Assembly: GCA_018668195.1 (NCBI GenBank)
Contig: JABITU010000340.1
Location: 1 to 6,757, forward strand
Origin: Tateyamaria sp.
Lineage (GTDB): Bacteria > Pseudomonadota > Alphaproteobacteria > Rhodobacterales > Rhodobacteraceae
Length of the DNA stretch: 6,757 nucleotides
Direction of reading: 5' to 3'
How positions within the stretch are numbered: the first letter of the stretch is position 1; the number at the start of each line of letters is the position of its first letter. The translations under genes were made by a program, and so were the position numbers. Under the pieces are notes generated by a model that did not search any database, was not told the DNA's origin, and saw only the letters and a program-made list of their open reading frames with translations. Of this stretch, positions 1 to 6,592 are shown piece after piece.

Positions 1-67
1 ACATGGGTTGGATTTCGACATGGGCGGTTCCGGCGACAAAGACGATGGAGAAATCTTTGAAGGTTGA
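1..67 (+). CDS. recA: Probable RecA recombinase, C-terminal tail (partial)
   Basis: The frame starting at base 2 is open from the window edge and ends with TGA at 65-67, giving a 21-residue tail (HGLDFDMGGSGDKDDGEIFE, then G). This glycine- and aspartate/glutamate-rich ending is like the acidic, poorly conserved C-terminus of alphaproteobacterial RecA, the ATP-dependent strand-exchange protein of homologous recombination and SOS induction. The second line of evidence is context: recA directly precedes alaS in many proteobacteria, including roseobacters, and an intrinsic terminator follows the stop. No catalytic part is inside the window, so the identification rests on tail composition and gene order. 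Another acidic-tailed protein is possible. Confidence 0.6.
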   Translation, partial: HGLDFDMGGSGDKDDGEIFEG

Positions 68-98
68 CCGGACAGATGTCATAAATACAAGCTTTGAT

Positions 99-132
99 GG
101 GGGACTGCATTTGCAGTTCCCCGTTTTCGTTT
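99..132 (+). terminator. Intrinsic terminator after recA
   Basis: GGGGGACTGC (99-108) pairs with GCAGTTCCCC (113-122) over 10 bp with a single G-T wobble and a 4-base loop (ATTT). It is followed by a T-rich run, GTTTTCGTTT (123-132). This is a textbook rho-independent terminator. It lies 31 bp after the upstream stop codon and 64 bp before the alaS start, so alaS is probably transcribed from its own promoter in the remaining gap. Confidence 0.85.
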
Positions 133-196
133 GTGGACACTTCGCGTCTGTGGGTTTACTTCGAATTGATTGATTAGACGACCCAAAGGGCCCGCC

Positions 197-2851
197 ATGC
201 GCACCGTGAATGACATCCGCTCTACCTTTCTTGATTATTTTGAAAAGCAGGGCCATGCAGTTTTGCCGTCCAGCCCGTTGGTGCCGCGAAATGACCCGAC
301 GCTCATGTTTGCAAATTCTGGCATGGTTCAGTTCAAAAATCTCTTCACCGGGCTTGAGAATCGGAGCTACACCCGTGCGACCACTGCGCAAAAATGCGTG
401 CGCGCAGGGGGCAAGCATAACGATCTTGACAATGTTGGATACACAGCGCGCCACCACACCTTTTTCGAGATGCTCGGCAATTTCTCATTTGGTGACTATT
501 TCAAATCCGATGCGATTCCTTTCGCATGGCAGCTAATTACCCGTGAACTGGGGATCGACGCCAAAAAGTTGCTTGTCACGGTCTATCACACCGATGACGA
601 GGCAGTAGAAATTTGGAAAAAAACCGGAGTTCCTGAAGATCGGATCATTCGCATCGCCACCAACGATAACTTTTGGATGATGGGACCCACTGGTCCGTGC
701 GGCCCATGCACTGAAATCTTTTACGATCATGGGGATCATATTTGGGGAGGCCCGCCGGGCTCGCCCGATGAAGATGGCGACCGGTTCGTGGAGATTTGGA
801 ACCTCGTCTTCATGCAATATGAGCAATTGGAAGACGGCACGCGTCGGGATCTGGTGGCCCAGTCGATCGACACTGGCATGGGAATTGAACGTGTCGCGGC
901 CCTCTTACAAGGGACCAACGACAATTATGCAACCGATCTGATGCGCAGCCTGATCGAGGCCAGCGCGGATGTCACGTCGACCGATCCGGATGGCCCAGGC
1001 GCCACGCATCACCGCGTCATTGCTGACCATTTGCGCTCGACCTCATTTTTGATTGCGGACGGGGTGATGCCTTCGAATGATGGGCGAGGCTATGTTTTGC
1101 GCCGAATAATGCGCCGCGCGATGCGCCATGCGCATTTGCTCGGTGCCAAGGACCCAGTCATGCACCGACTTGTGCCTGCTTTGGTGCGTCAGATGGGGGC
1201 GGCCTATCCCGAATTGGGGCAAGCGCAGCCGCTGATCACAGAAACGCTCGAGCAGGAGGAAAAACGCTTTAAGCAAACGTTAGACCGCGGCCTTAAGTTG
1301 CTTGATGATGAGCTGAGTAACCTTCCAGAGGATGCTGACCTGCCGGGGGACGCAGCCTTTAAACTATACGATACCTATGGCTTCCCGCTTGATCTGACAC
1401 AGGATGCTCTGCGCGAAAAGGGTAGGTCTGTGGATACTTCCGGCTTTGATGCCGCGATGGAGCAGCAAAAGGCCAAGGCACGTGCGGCTTGGTCTGGTTC
1501 TGGAGAGGCTACGGATGCAACCGTTTGGTTCGACGTGGCAGAGGCCGCAGGCCCAACCGATTTCCTGGGCTACGATACCGAAACAGCCGAAGGCTTGATT
1601 GTGGCTTTGGTCGTCGATGGTAATCAGGTTGAAACAGTGCCCGAGGGCGCCGAGGTACAGATCGCACTGAACCAGTCACCATTTTATGCTGAAAGTGGCG
1701 GGCAGGTTGGTGATACTGGGATTATTCGCACCGAAACTGGCGAGGCTCAGGTAACTGATACGCGCAAAACCGCAGGCGTTTTTGTGCATTTAGCGACAGT
1801 CACGAAAGGAAGCCCTTCTAACGGAGAAGCCGCCATTCTCGAAGTTAATCATAAACGGCGCAGCGCGATTAGGGCGAACCATTCTGCGACGCATTTGCTA
1901 CACGAAGCGCTGCGCGGCGCATTGGGGGATCATGTATCTCAGCGGGGGTCGTTGAATGCCCAAGATCGCCTACGGTTCGATTTCAGTCATGGCAAGGCGC
2001 TCAGCAAATCTGAGTTGACGATGATCGATCAAGAGGTCAATGCCTACATCCGGCAAAACAGCCTGGTAGAGACACGGATTATGACACCGGATGACGCCCG
2101 AGCGCTTGGGGCGCAGGCCCTGTTTGGAGAGAAATATGGCGAAGAGGTGCGCGTTGTGTCGATGGGTCTGCAGCCAGGGTCTGGAAAAGGCTCGGGTGCA
2201 GATACCTATTCGCTAGAACTTTGCGGTGGTACCCATGTGCGCCATACTGGCGACATTGGTGCATTTGTCACGCTTGGTGACAGCGCATCGAGCGCGGGTG
2301 TGCGCCGGATCGAAGCTTTGACTGGGGCTGCGGCGTTGGACTATTTGTGCGGGCAGGATCAGGTGGTTGCCCAGGTGGCCGGTGTGTTAAAAGCTCAGCC
2401 GCAGGACGTGCCCGACCGCATCAAGGCGCTGCTTGACGAACGCAAGGCGCTTGCCGGTGACGTGGCGCAACTTCGGCGCGACCTCGCGATGGCAGGTGGT
2501 GACAAAGAAACCCTGCAAGGTGAGGATGTCAATGGCACTGCGTTCATGGCCCAGGTGCTAAGCGGTGTGACGGGCAAGGATTTGCCGCCGCTTATTGATG
2601 CGCACAAGGCTCAGATTGGGAGCGGAGCGGTACTATTGATCGCTGAAGCCGATGGTAAAGTCGCCGTGGCTGCGGGTGTTACGGATGACAAGACAGCGAC
2701 GGTGAGTGCCGTCGATCTGGTCAAGGCGGCTGTCGCTGAAATGGGCGGCAAGGGCGGCGGGGGGCGATCTGATATGGCACAAGGTGGTGCCAAGGATGCA
2801 TCAAATGCTCAAGCAGCAATTGCAGCTGCCAAAGCAATTTTAGGAGGGTAA
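197..2851 (+). CDS. alaS: Alanyl-tRNA synthetase
   Basis: The protein activates alanine with ATP and charges tRNA-Ala in the cytoplasm; it also clears mischarged Ser- and Gly-tRNA-Ala. The ATG at 197 gives 884 aa, typical for the family, and the usual opening [21 protein letters not shown] at 185-190 serves as Shine-Dalgarno with 6-base spacing. An in-frame TTG at 170 would add nine residues the family lacks. Domains in order: class II catalytic core (about 1-240) with [11 protein letters not shown] near 71-81, [18 protein letters not shown] near 85-102, [15 protein letters not shown] at 163-177 and [15 protein letters not shown] near 225-239; the tRNA-recognition helical region (to about 460); the editing domain with zinc ligands in HSATHLLH (H562, H566) and CGGTHV (C676, H680); then the C-Ala/DHHA1 domain with a glycine-rich [15 protein letters not shown] near 850-864. 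All key motifs are intact. Its final codons carry the ribosome binding site of the next gene. Confidence 0.98.
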   Translation: MRTVNDIRSTFLDYFEKQGHAVLPSSPLVPRNDPTLMFANSGMVQFKNLFTGLENRSYTRATTAQKCVRAGGKHNDLDNVGYTARHHTFFEMLGNFSFGDYFKSDAIPFAWQLITRELGIDAKKLLVTVYHTDDEAVEIWKKTGVPEDRIIRIATNDNFWMMGPTGPCGPCTEIFYDHGDHIWGGPPGSPDEDGDRFVEIWNLVFMQYEQLEDGTRRDLVAQSIDTGMGIERVAALLQGTNDNYATDLMRSLIEASADVTSTDPDGPGATHHRVIADHLRSTSFLIADGVMPSNDGRGYVLRRIMRRAMRHAHLLGAKDPVMHRLVPALVRQMGAAYPELGQAQPLITETLEQEEKRFKQTLDRGLKLLDDELSNLPEDADLPGDAAFKLYDTYGFPLDLTQDALREKGRSVDTSGFDAAMEQQKAKARAAWSGSGEATDATVWFDVAEAAGPTDFLGYDTETAEGLIVALVVDGNQVETVPEGAEVQIALNQSPFYAESGGQVGDTGIIRTETGEAQVTDTRKTAGVFVHLATVTKGSPSNGEAAILEVNHKRRSAIRANHSATHLLHEALRGALGDHVSQRGSLNAQDRLRFDFSHGKALSKSELTMIDQEVNAYIRQNSLVETRIMTPDDARALGAQALFGEKYGEEVRVVSMGLQPGSGKGSGADTYSLELCGGTHVRHTGDIGAFVTLGDSASSAGVRRIEALTGAAALDYLCGQDQVVAQVAGVLKAQPQDVPDRIKALLDERKALAGDVAQLRRDLAMAGGDKETLQGEDVNGTAFMAQVLSGVTGKDLPPLIDAHKAQIGSGAVLLIAEADGKVAVAAGVTDDKTATVSAVDLVKAAVAEMGGKGGGGRSDMAQGGAKDASNAQAAIAAAKAILGG
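2842..2848 (+). promoter_or_regulatory. Ribosome binding site inside the alaS end
   Basis: AGGAGGG is a near-perfect anti-16S match formed by the last leucine-glycine-glycine codons of alaS. It lies 4 bases before the ATG at 2853 and overlaps the approach to the alaS stop codon (2849-2851). This fixes the start of the downstream gene and suggests that both cistrons sit on one mRNA with closely linked translation. Confidence 0.8.
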
Positions 2852-2852
2852 A

Positions 2853-3140
2853 ATGCCAGCACTTTGGATCGCACATGTGACCGTGACGGATGAAGAAGCT
2901 TATAAGAAATATGCTGTGGGCGCGACCGAAGCGATTGCAGCTCATGGCGGAAAATTTATCGCACGTGGTGGGCATTACGTACAGCTCGAGGGTAAGGACC
3001 GGCCCCGCAACGTGGTTGCACGTTTTAAAGACGTTGCCACGGCAGAGGCCTGCTATCGTTCCGACGCATACCAAGCTGCACTGGAACATGCTCGTGGCGC
3101 GTCAGAGCGGGAGCTTTTGATTGTCGAGACGACCGAATAA
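2853..3140 (+). CDS. DUF1330 domain protein (dimeric alpha/beta-barrel fold)
   Basis: A 95-aa protein opening MPALWIAHVTVTDEEAYKKY and filled by one DUF1330-type unit. The recognisable parts are the first strand (ALWIAHVTV), the helix with DEEAYKKYA, the GGKFIARGG turn, a middle strand (RNVVARFKD), the helix SDAYQAALEHARG and a last strand (RELLIVETTE). DUF1330 proteins belong to the ferredoxin-like dimeric alpha/beta-barrel superfamily and are small and probably cytoplasmic. No reaction is firmly established for the family, so I assign none. The start is 1 base after the alaS stop, with the strong AGGAGGG at 2842-2848, so it is the second gene of an alaS operon. No signal peptide or membrane segment is visible. 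Its 3' neighbour typA is convergent. The family call is confident; the role is unknown. Confidence 0.88.
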   Translation: MPALWIAHVTVTDEEAYKKYAVGATEAIAAHGGKFIARGGHYVQLEGKDRPRNVVARFKDVATAEACYRSDAYQAALEHARGASERELLIVETTE

Positions 3141-3174
3141 ATCGTTCTAAGTCACTGAATTATAATAATTGTTT

Positions 3175-3194
3175 GCCGGGGTGATGGCCCCAGC
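3175..3194. terminator. Stem-loop between convergent genes, possible terminator
   Basis: Read on the minus strand, GCTGGGG and CCCCGGC form a 7-bp stem with one T-G wobble and a 6-base loop (CCATCA), 7 bp after the typA stop. On the plus strand the same arms pair with one C-A mismatch. No strong T-run follows on either side. An exact AT-only dyad (AATTAT-A-ATAATT) lies beside it at 3158-3170. Position between two convergent stop codons favours a shared terminator, but the missing U-tract makes this a weak call. Confidence 0.4.
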
Positions 3195-3201
3195 GAAAAC
3201 A

Positions 3202-5019
3202 TTACGATGCCCGGGCCATTCGTTTACGTTCATGTGGGTCAAGGAAACGTTTGCGCAGACGGATCGCGTTTGGTGTGACCTCGACCAGTTCGTCATCGTC
3301 GATATAGGCAATCGCTTCTTCCAATGACATCGTGATTGGCGTGGTCAGGCGCACGGCTTCGTCGGTCCCACTGGCGCGAACGTTGGTCAGTTTTTTACCC
3401 TTTAATGGGTTCACTTCTAAATCGTTGTTGCGGCTGTGTTCGCCAATCACCATGCCAGTGTACACGTCTGCCTGCGCGCCGATGAACATGCGTCCGCGCT
3501 CTTCGAGGTTCCACAGAGCAAAGGCGACGGACTGGCCGTTTTCCATTGAAATTAATACACCCGCGCGACGACCAGGGATTGGCCCCTTATGTGGTGCCCA
3601 GGCATGGAACACGCGGTTCAAAACACCGGTGCCGCGTGTGTCAGTCAAAAACTCGCCGTGATACCCGATAAGACCGCGCGACGGGACGTGTGCAATAATG
3701 CGGGTCTTGCCGGTACCGGCAGGCTTCATCTCGGTCAGTTCACCTTTGCGGACGCCGGTGATTTTTTCAATCACAGCGCCTGCGTATTCGTCGTCGACGT
3801 CAATGGTGGCTTCTTCGATGGGCTCGTGGCGCACGCCGTCGATGTCCTGAAACAAAACCTGTGGGCGACTAATGCTTAACTCGAACCCTTCGCGGCGCAT
3901 GTTTTCGATCAAAACACCCATCTGCAATTCGCCGCGGCCTGCAACTTCGAAAGCGTCACCACCCGGGGTGTCGCTTATTTTGATCGCGACATTAGATTCC
4001 GCTTCTTTCATCAAGCGGTCGCGGATGACACGGGACTGAACCTTTTTACCATCGCGGCCAGCGAGAGGTGAATCGTTAATGCCAAAGGTGACAGTAATGG
4101 TGGGCGGATCGATCGGTTGAGCGTCGAGCGCTTCGGTCACGGCCGGGGCCACGATGCTGTCAGCAACAGTGGCTTTTGACATCCCTGCAAGGGTCACGAT
4201 GTCACCAGCTTCGGCTAGGTCAATGGGTTGCTGACCTAGGCCGCGGAAGGCGAGAATCTTAGTGCAGCGAAAGTTCTCGATCAGCGTGCCATCGCGCGAC
4301 AACGCCTTGACAGTTTCGCCCGTTTTAAGTGTCCCTGCTTCGACGCGCCCGGTCAAAATGCGGCCAATGAACGGATCGGACCCCAATGTCGTCGCAAGCA
4401 TACGGAAGGGTTCATGCTTGGCGGCCAACTGTGCTGGTGCAGGCACGTGTTCAACAATCAGGTCAAAAAGTGCTGAAAGATCGGCGCGTGGTCCGTCCAG
4501 TGCCATGTCGGCCCAGCCACTGCGACCTGATGCGTACATAGCAGGGAAATCCAACTGGTTGTCATCTGCACCAAGGTTGGCGAATAGGTCAAAGCATTCA
4601 TCCAGCGCCCGGTCCGGCTCAGCGTCGGGCTTGTCGACTTTGTTCAACACAACGATGGGCCGCAGACCAAGCGCCAATGCCTTGGATGTCACGAATTTAG
4701 TTTGCGGCATTGGACCTTCGGCGGCATCCACTAACAGAACCACACCATCTACCATCGACAGGATGCGCTCGACCTCTCCGCCAAAGTCAGCGTGGCCTGG
4801 CGTGTCAACGATGTTGATACGGGTACCTTTCCATTCGACCGACGTCGCCTTGGCCAGGATCGTGATCCCACGCTCGCGTTCCAGATCGTTGCTGTCCATC
4901 GCCCGTTCGGTGGTGGCCTGGTTTTCACGGTATGTGCCTGATTGCTTCAGCAATTCATCCACAAGCGTAGTTTTGCCGTGGTCGACGTGGGCGATGATGG
5001 CGATGTTGCGCAGATCCAT
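3202..5019 (-). CDS. typA: Ribosome-associated translational GTPase TypA/BipA
   Basis: TypA/BipA is an EF-G-like GTPase that binds the ribosome and supports large-subunit assembly and growth under cold and other stress. From the ATG at 5017-5019 it is 605 aa, the normal family length. An in-frame start at 5076 would add 19 basic residues not seen in the family, while GAGG lies 6 bases before the chosen ATG. The GTPase motifs are intact: P-loop AHVDHGKTT (about 10-18), switch I ERGITI (49-54), DTPGHAD (72-78) and NKVD (126-129). EF-Tu domain 2-like and EF-G domain III/V-like regions follow. The TypA-specific C-terminus contains [20 protein letters not shown] (about 532-551) and ends in a basic tail. 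It lies 84 bp downstream of the SMR gene on the same strand with no clear terminator between, so partial co-transcription is possible, although a housekeeping gene probably also has its own promoter. Confidence 0.97.
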   Translation of the reverse strand: MDLRNIAIIAHVDHGKTTLVDELLKQSGTYRENQATTERAMDSNDLERERGITILAKATSVEWKGTRINIVDTPGHADFGGEVERILSMVDGVVLLVDAAEGPMPQTKFVTSKALALGLRPIVVLNKVDKPDAEPDRALDECFDLFANLGADDNQLDFPAMYASGRSGWADMALDGPRADLSALFDLIVEHVPAPAQLAAKHEPFRMLATTLGSDPFIGRILTGRVEAGTLKTGETVKALSRDGTLIENFRCTKILAFRGLGQQPIDLAEAGDIVTLAGMSKATVADSIVAPAVTEALDAQPIDPPTITVTFGINDSPLAGRDGKKVQSRVIRDRLMKEAESNVAIKISDTPGGDAFEVAGRGELQMGVLIENMRREGFELSISRPQVLFQDIDGVRHEPIEEATIDVDDEYAGAVIEKITGVRKGELTEMKPAGTGKTRIIAHVPSRGLIGYHGEFLTDTRGTGVLNRVFHAWAPHKGPIPGRRAGVLISMENGQSVAFALWNLEERGRMFIGAQADVYTGMVIGEHSRNNDLEVNPLKGKKLTNVRASGTDEAVRLTTPITMSLEEAIAYIDDDELVEVTPNAIRLRKRFLDPHERKRMARAS

Positions 5020-5048
5020 GACGGGCCTCTTTCTTTTTTGGCGCGCCG

Positions 5049-5076
5049 ATGCGCAACCACTATTTGACGGGCGCAT
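5049..5076. repeat. Inverted repeat between the SMR gene and typA
   Basis: ATGCGC (5049-5054) and its exact complement GCGCAT (5071-5076) are separated by 16 bases in the 84-bp gap upstream of typA. The arm centres are 22 bp apart, about two helical turns. It could be an operator, a weak RNA hairpin in the typA leader, or chance, since 6-base arms are short. An 8-base palindrome, GGCGCGCC (5040-5047), lies between it and the typA ribosome binding site. Confidence 0.3.
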
Positions 5077-5103
5077 ATCCTGCCGCGTTGCGGAAAGAAA
5101 GGG

Positions 5104-5439
5104 TTAGTGTGTCGCGGTGTTAGAGAACAGCTGAATCACAGCGATCCCTGTGATGATCAAGCCCAACCCAAAAAGTGCAGGCATGTCGAGCCTCTGGCCA
5201 AAAACTGCAAAGCCGATAATAGCAATCAGCACAACACCAAGCCCGGACCAAATTGCGTATGCGACGCCTACGGGGATATATTTCAAGGCCACACCAAGAA
5301 AATAGAACGCGATGGAATAGCCTATGATCACAACCACAGAGGGCCAGAAACGTGTGAATTGGTGGCTAGCCTGCAGCGCAGTGGTACCGATGGTTTCCGC
5401 CGCAACGGCTATGATGAGATAGATGTAATGCAGGGGCAT
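5104..5439 (-). CDS. emrE: Small multidrug resistance (SMR) efflux protein, EmrE/QacE type
   Basis: A 111-aa inner-membrane protein with four predicted transmembrane helices (about 4-22, 32-52, 57-80 and 87-106). SMR proteins work as antiparallel dimers exchanging protons for cationic compounds such as quaternary ammonium ions. It aligns end to end with Escherichia coli EmrE as I recall that sequence. The essential membrane glutamate is E15 in AAETIGTT; Y41, Y61 and W64 correspond to the EmrE substrate-site aromatics; GQRLD follows helix 3; and two glycines seven residues apart (G91, G98) are conserved in helix 4. The [15 protein letters not shown] segment fits the Qac (drug) branch rather than the Gdx/SugE guanidinium branch. 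AAGG, 7 bases before the ATG, overlaps the stop of the regulator gene 10 bp upstream, so the two are an operon. The actual substrate cannot be read from sequence; polyamines or other metabolites are possible. Confidence 0.93.
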   Translation of the reverse strand: MPLHYIYLIIAVAAETIGTTALQASHQFTRFWPSVVVIIGYSIAFYFLGVALKYIPVGVAYAIWSGLGVVLIAIIGFAVFGQRLDMPALFGLGLIITGIAVIQLFSNTATH

Positions 5440-5449
5440 GAATGAACCT

Positions 5450-5908
5450 TTACAAGGGTAGGGCGGTGCTTTCTTTTATCTCTTCCATGACAAAGCTGGC
5501 CGAGACATCGGACACCGGAACAAGGTGGATCAGTTGCTGATACAGCGCATCATAGCCAGCCATATCTTGCACGCGGGCGCGGATCAGATAATCGAGGTCG
5601 CCGGTCATTCGGTAAACGCTGAGAATACCAGGTATGCTGCGGGTGGCGCGGTTAAACTTTGTCTGCCAGTCGGGGTCGTGGCTGTGCGTCCGCACTTGGA
5701 GGAAAACCATGAGCCCAAGCCCTGCTACTGCCGGATCTACAAGCGCGACACGCGCGGTGATGACGTGGGCGTCTTCTAATGCGCGAACCCTGCGCCAACA
5801 TGCATTGCGGCTCAGTCCGACCTTGTCACCCAATGATTCCAATGATTGGCCAGCATCGCGTTGCAGTTCGTTGAGGATTTGGCTGTCATAGTGGTCAAAA
5901 TTCTTCAT
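5450..5908 (-). CDS. Lrp/AsnC family transcriptional regulator
   Basis: A 152-aa DNA-binding regulator starting MKNFDHYDSQILNELQRDAG. It has an N-terminal AsnC-type winged helix-turn-helix (about 5-60, recognition region SLGDKVGLSRNACWRRVRALE) and a C-terminal RAM ligand-binding domain (about 66-140) with the typical MTGDLDYLIRARVQD strand near 101-115. Family members form dimers or octamers and usually sense amino acids, often regulating themselves and an adjacent transport gene. The reading frame stays open upstream to 6022, but those 38 residues are cysteine- and phenylalanine-rich, AT-rich in coding and outside the family fold, so I start at 5908. No Shine-Dalgarno precedes this ATG (upstream bases TTTCACCAAA), which is unusual here. 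The gene lies 10 bp before the SMR gene on the same strand and is the likely local regulator of that pump. The effector is unknown. Confidence 0.93.
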   Translation of the reverse strand: MKNFDHYDSQILNELQRDAGQSLESLGDKVGLSRNACWRRVRALEDAHVITARVALVDPAVAGLGLMVFLQVRTHSHDPDWQTKFNRATRSIPGILSVYRMTGDLDYLIRARVQDMAGYDALYQQLIHLVPVSDVSASFVMEEIKESTALPL

Positions 5909-5932
5909 TTTGGTGAAATATATAAAAAATAA

Positions 5933-5968
5933 TCCCAATGCAATTGAGTTTTTATGAGTATTTTGGGA
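5933..5968. promoter_or_regulatory. Candidate operator dyad in the divergent gap
   Basis: TCCCAA (5933-5938) and its exact complement TTGGGA (5963-5968) flank an AT-rich 24-base spacer in the 112-bp region between the Lrp gene and the divergent small gene. Arm centres are 30 bp apart, close to three helical turns, so both would face the same side of the DNA, as expected for a multimeric Lrp-type protein. The region also holds long A/T runs (5917-5932), which suit Lrp-type wrapping. This is inference from position and symmetry; six-base arms can arise by chance. Confidence 0.33.
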
Positions 5969-6020
5969 GCAAATATGACGAGAAAGACGACAAAATAGTA
6001 CGCAGAAATAGGAGGGCTTC

Positions 6021-6227
6021 ATGCTGACACGGGTTTTTCTTTCTCACCCTCGCGATGTTAATGAAAGCTATGGCGAACACGCGATATTCGCAGGCGGTTT
6101 TGCTGTGCGACTTATACTAGCAGGCGGCGCTGCCTTGGTGCATGCGGTTATCCCTTGCCTGTTTGAAAAAACGGCGAGCCGCATGATTGCGGACATGTAT
6201 GCTAAAACCAACGGTCGCGGATCCTGA
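6021..6227 (+). CDS. Small uncharacterised DUF6356-like protein
   Basis: A 68-aa protein starting MLTRVFLSHPRDVNESYGEH. I recognise the pattern of a short alphaproteobacterial family annotated DUF6356: an N-terminal FLSHPRxVxESYxEHAxFA-like segment, then a glycine/alanine-rich hydrophobic stretch (about 21-48, containing AGGFAVRLILAGGAALVHA) and a C-terminal EKTASRMIADMYAK helix. No function is known to me. The hydrophobic stretch is interrupted by R30, so it could be one imperfect membrane helix or an amphipathic pair; it has no cleavable signal peptide that I can see. The start is well fixed by AGGAGGG at 6010-6016, 4 bases before the ATG, the strongest ribosome binding site on this side of the window. 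It is transcribed away from the Lrp regulator and could share its control region. It is followed by 365 bp without a gene. Confidence 0.8.
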   Translation: MLTRVFLSHPRDVNESYGEHAIFAGGFAVRLILAGGAALVHAVIPCLFEKTASRMIADMYAKTNGRGS

Positions 6228-6592
6228 AGCAAGACTTCTAACGGACAGTACGTGATACAGCTTGATTGGTCTTTGGGTAAGAACCAAGCTGACGGAAGCT
6301 GAACTTTGACGGTAAGGCTGGCGTCGTTTCATTCCTGCCTGCCGAAGGGTTGTACGGACCGTTTTGAACAATATCCGAGCTCGGCTAGAGCAGTCTGTTA
6401 GCGAAAGTGGTTGGCAGTTGCAGCCGAAGCTTGCCGGATGAAAGTTGCAGAATTTGCATTTAGGCATGAAGAACGCGGATATTGTGTTTGCGCCTGTTCA
6501 AAACGTGAGTGAATATACTTTTCGGTCGTCGCCTCGCGCGCGAAGTGGGATTTACCAGCGAAAGCTAACACATCGAACAGTGGACTGACGAC
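6228..6592. other. Gene-free intergenic stretch
   Basis: No frame here gives a convincing protein. Plus-strand frames are broken by frequent stops, and the one long minus-strand frame (6117-6467) is cysteine- and arginine-rich and runs antisense into the 68-aa gene. What can be seen is an inverted repeat at 6259-6290; an imperfect direct repeat, GCCGAAGGGTTGTACGGA (6341-6358) against GCCGAAGCTTGCCGGA (6423-6438); AGTTGCAG twice, 27 bp apart (6416, 6443); and two 10-base palindromes (6375-6384 and 6534-6543). The promoter of the right-hand gene should lie near its 3' end, but I see no convincing -35/-10 pair. It may be eroded sequence or hold a small RNA; neither is shown. Confidence 0.5.
6259..6290. 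repeat. Inverted repeat with alternative pairings
   Basis: AGCTTG (6259-6264) is the exact complement of CAAGCT (6285-6290). Inside it, TTGGTCTT (6266-6273) can pair with AAGAACCAA (6279-6287) around a 5-base loop with one bulged A. The two pairings share bases 6285-6287 and so exclude each other. No T-run follows, so it is not a standard terminator. It lies 31 bp after the small DUF6356-like gene and could be a 3'-end stabilising hairpin of that transcript or part of an unannotated RNA. Confidence 0.4.

Noticed and set aside
131..160. Possible alaS promoter, TGGACA (134-139) with TTTACT (155-160)
   Set aside because: The spacer is 15 bases and the -10 matches only four of six consensus positions. 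A promoter is expected in this gap, but this pair is not convincing.
170..196. TTG start nine codons upstream for alaS
   Set aside because: AlaS proteins begin at the equivalent of [11 protein letters not shown], and AAAGGG is correctly spaced for the ATG at 197.
2721..3089. 122-codon minus-strand frame across the alaS/DUF1330 junction
   Set aside because: It is antisense to two well-supported genes and their shared ribosome binding site; the product is not protein-like.
5020..5076. Upstream start for typA adding 19 residues
   Set aside because: The extension is basic and unlike the family. The ATG at 5019 has a good ribosome binding site and gives the usual length.
4262..5107. 281-codon open frame on the plus strand, antisense to typA
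   Set aside because: It lies almost wholly opposite typA, whose reading is certain. Its product is serine/arginine-rich with no recognisable domain and no ribosome binding site that I can see.
5909..6022. N-terminal extension of the Lrp regulator to an ATG at 6022
   Set aside because: The added 38 residues are rich in Cys, Phe and Ile, come from AT-rich intergenic sequence, and precede the normal family start at MKNFDHYD.
6375..6384. Perfect palindromes CCGAGCTCGG (6375-6384) and TCGCGCGCGA (6534-6543)
   Set aside because: Single 10-base palindromes in non-coding sequence, not extended or repeated; chance is sufficient.
6117..6467. 116-codon minus-strand frame in the gene-free stretch
   Set aside because: It overlaps the 68-aa gene antisense, has unnatural composition (many Cys, Arg, Ser), no domain I recognise and no clear start signal.
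6514..6519. TATACT as a -10 box for the ArgE-like gene
   Set aside because: The hexamer is good, but no -35-like sequence lies 15-18 bases upstream.
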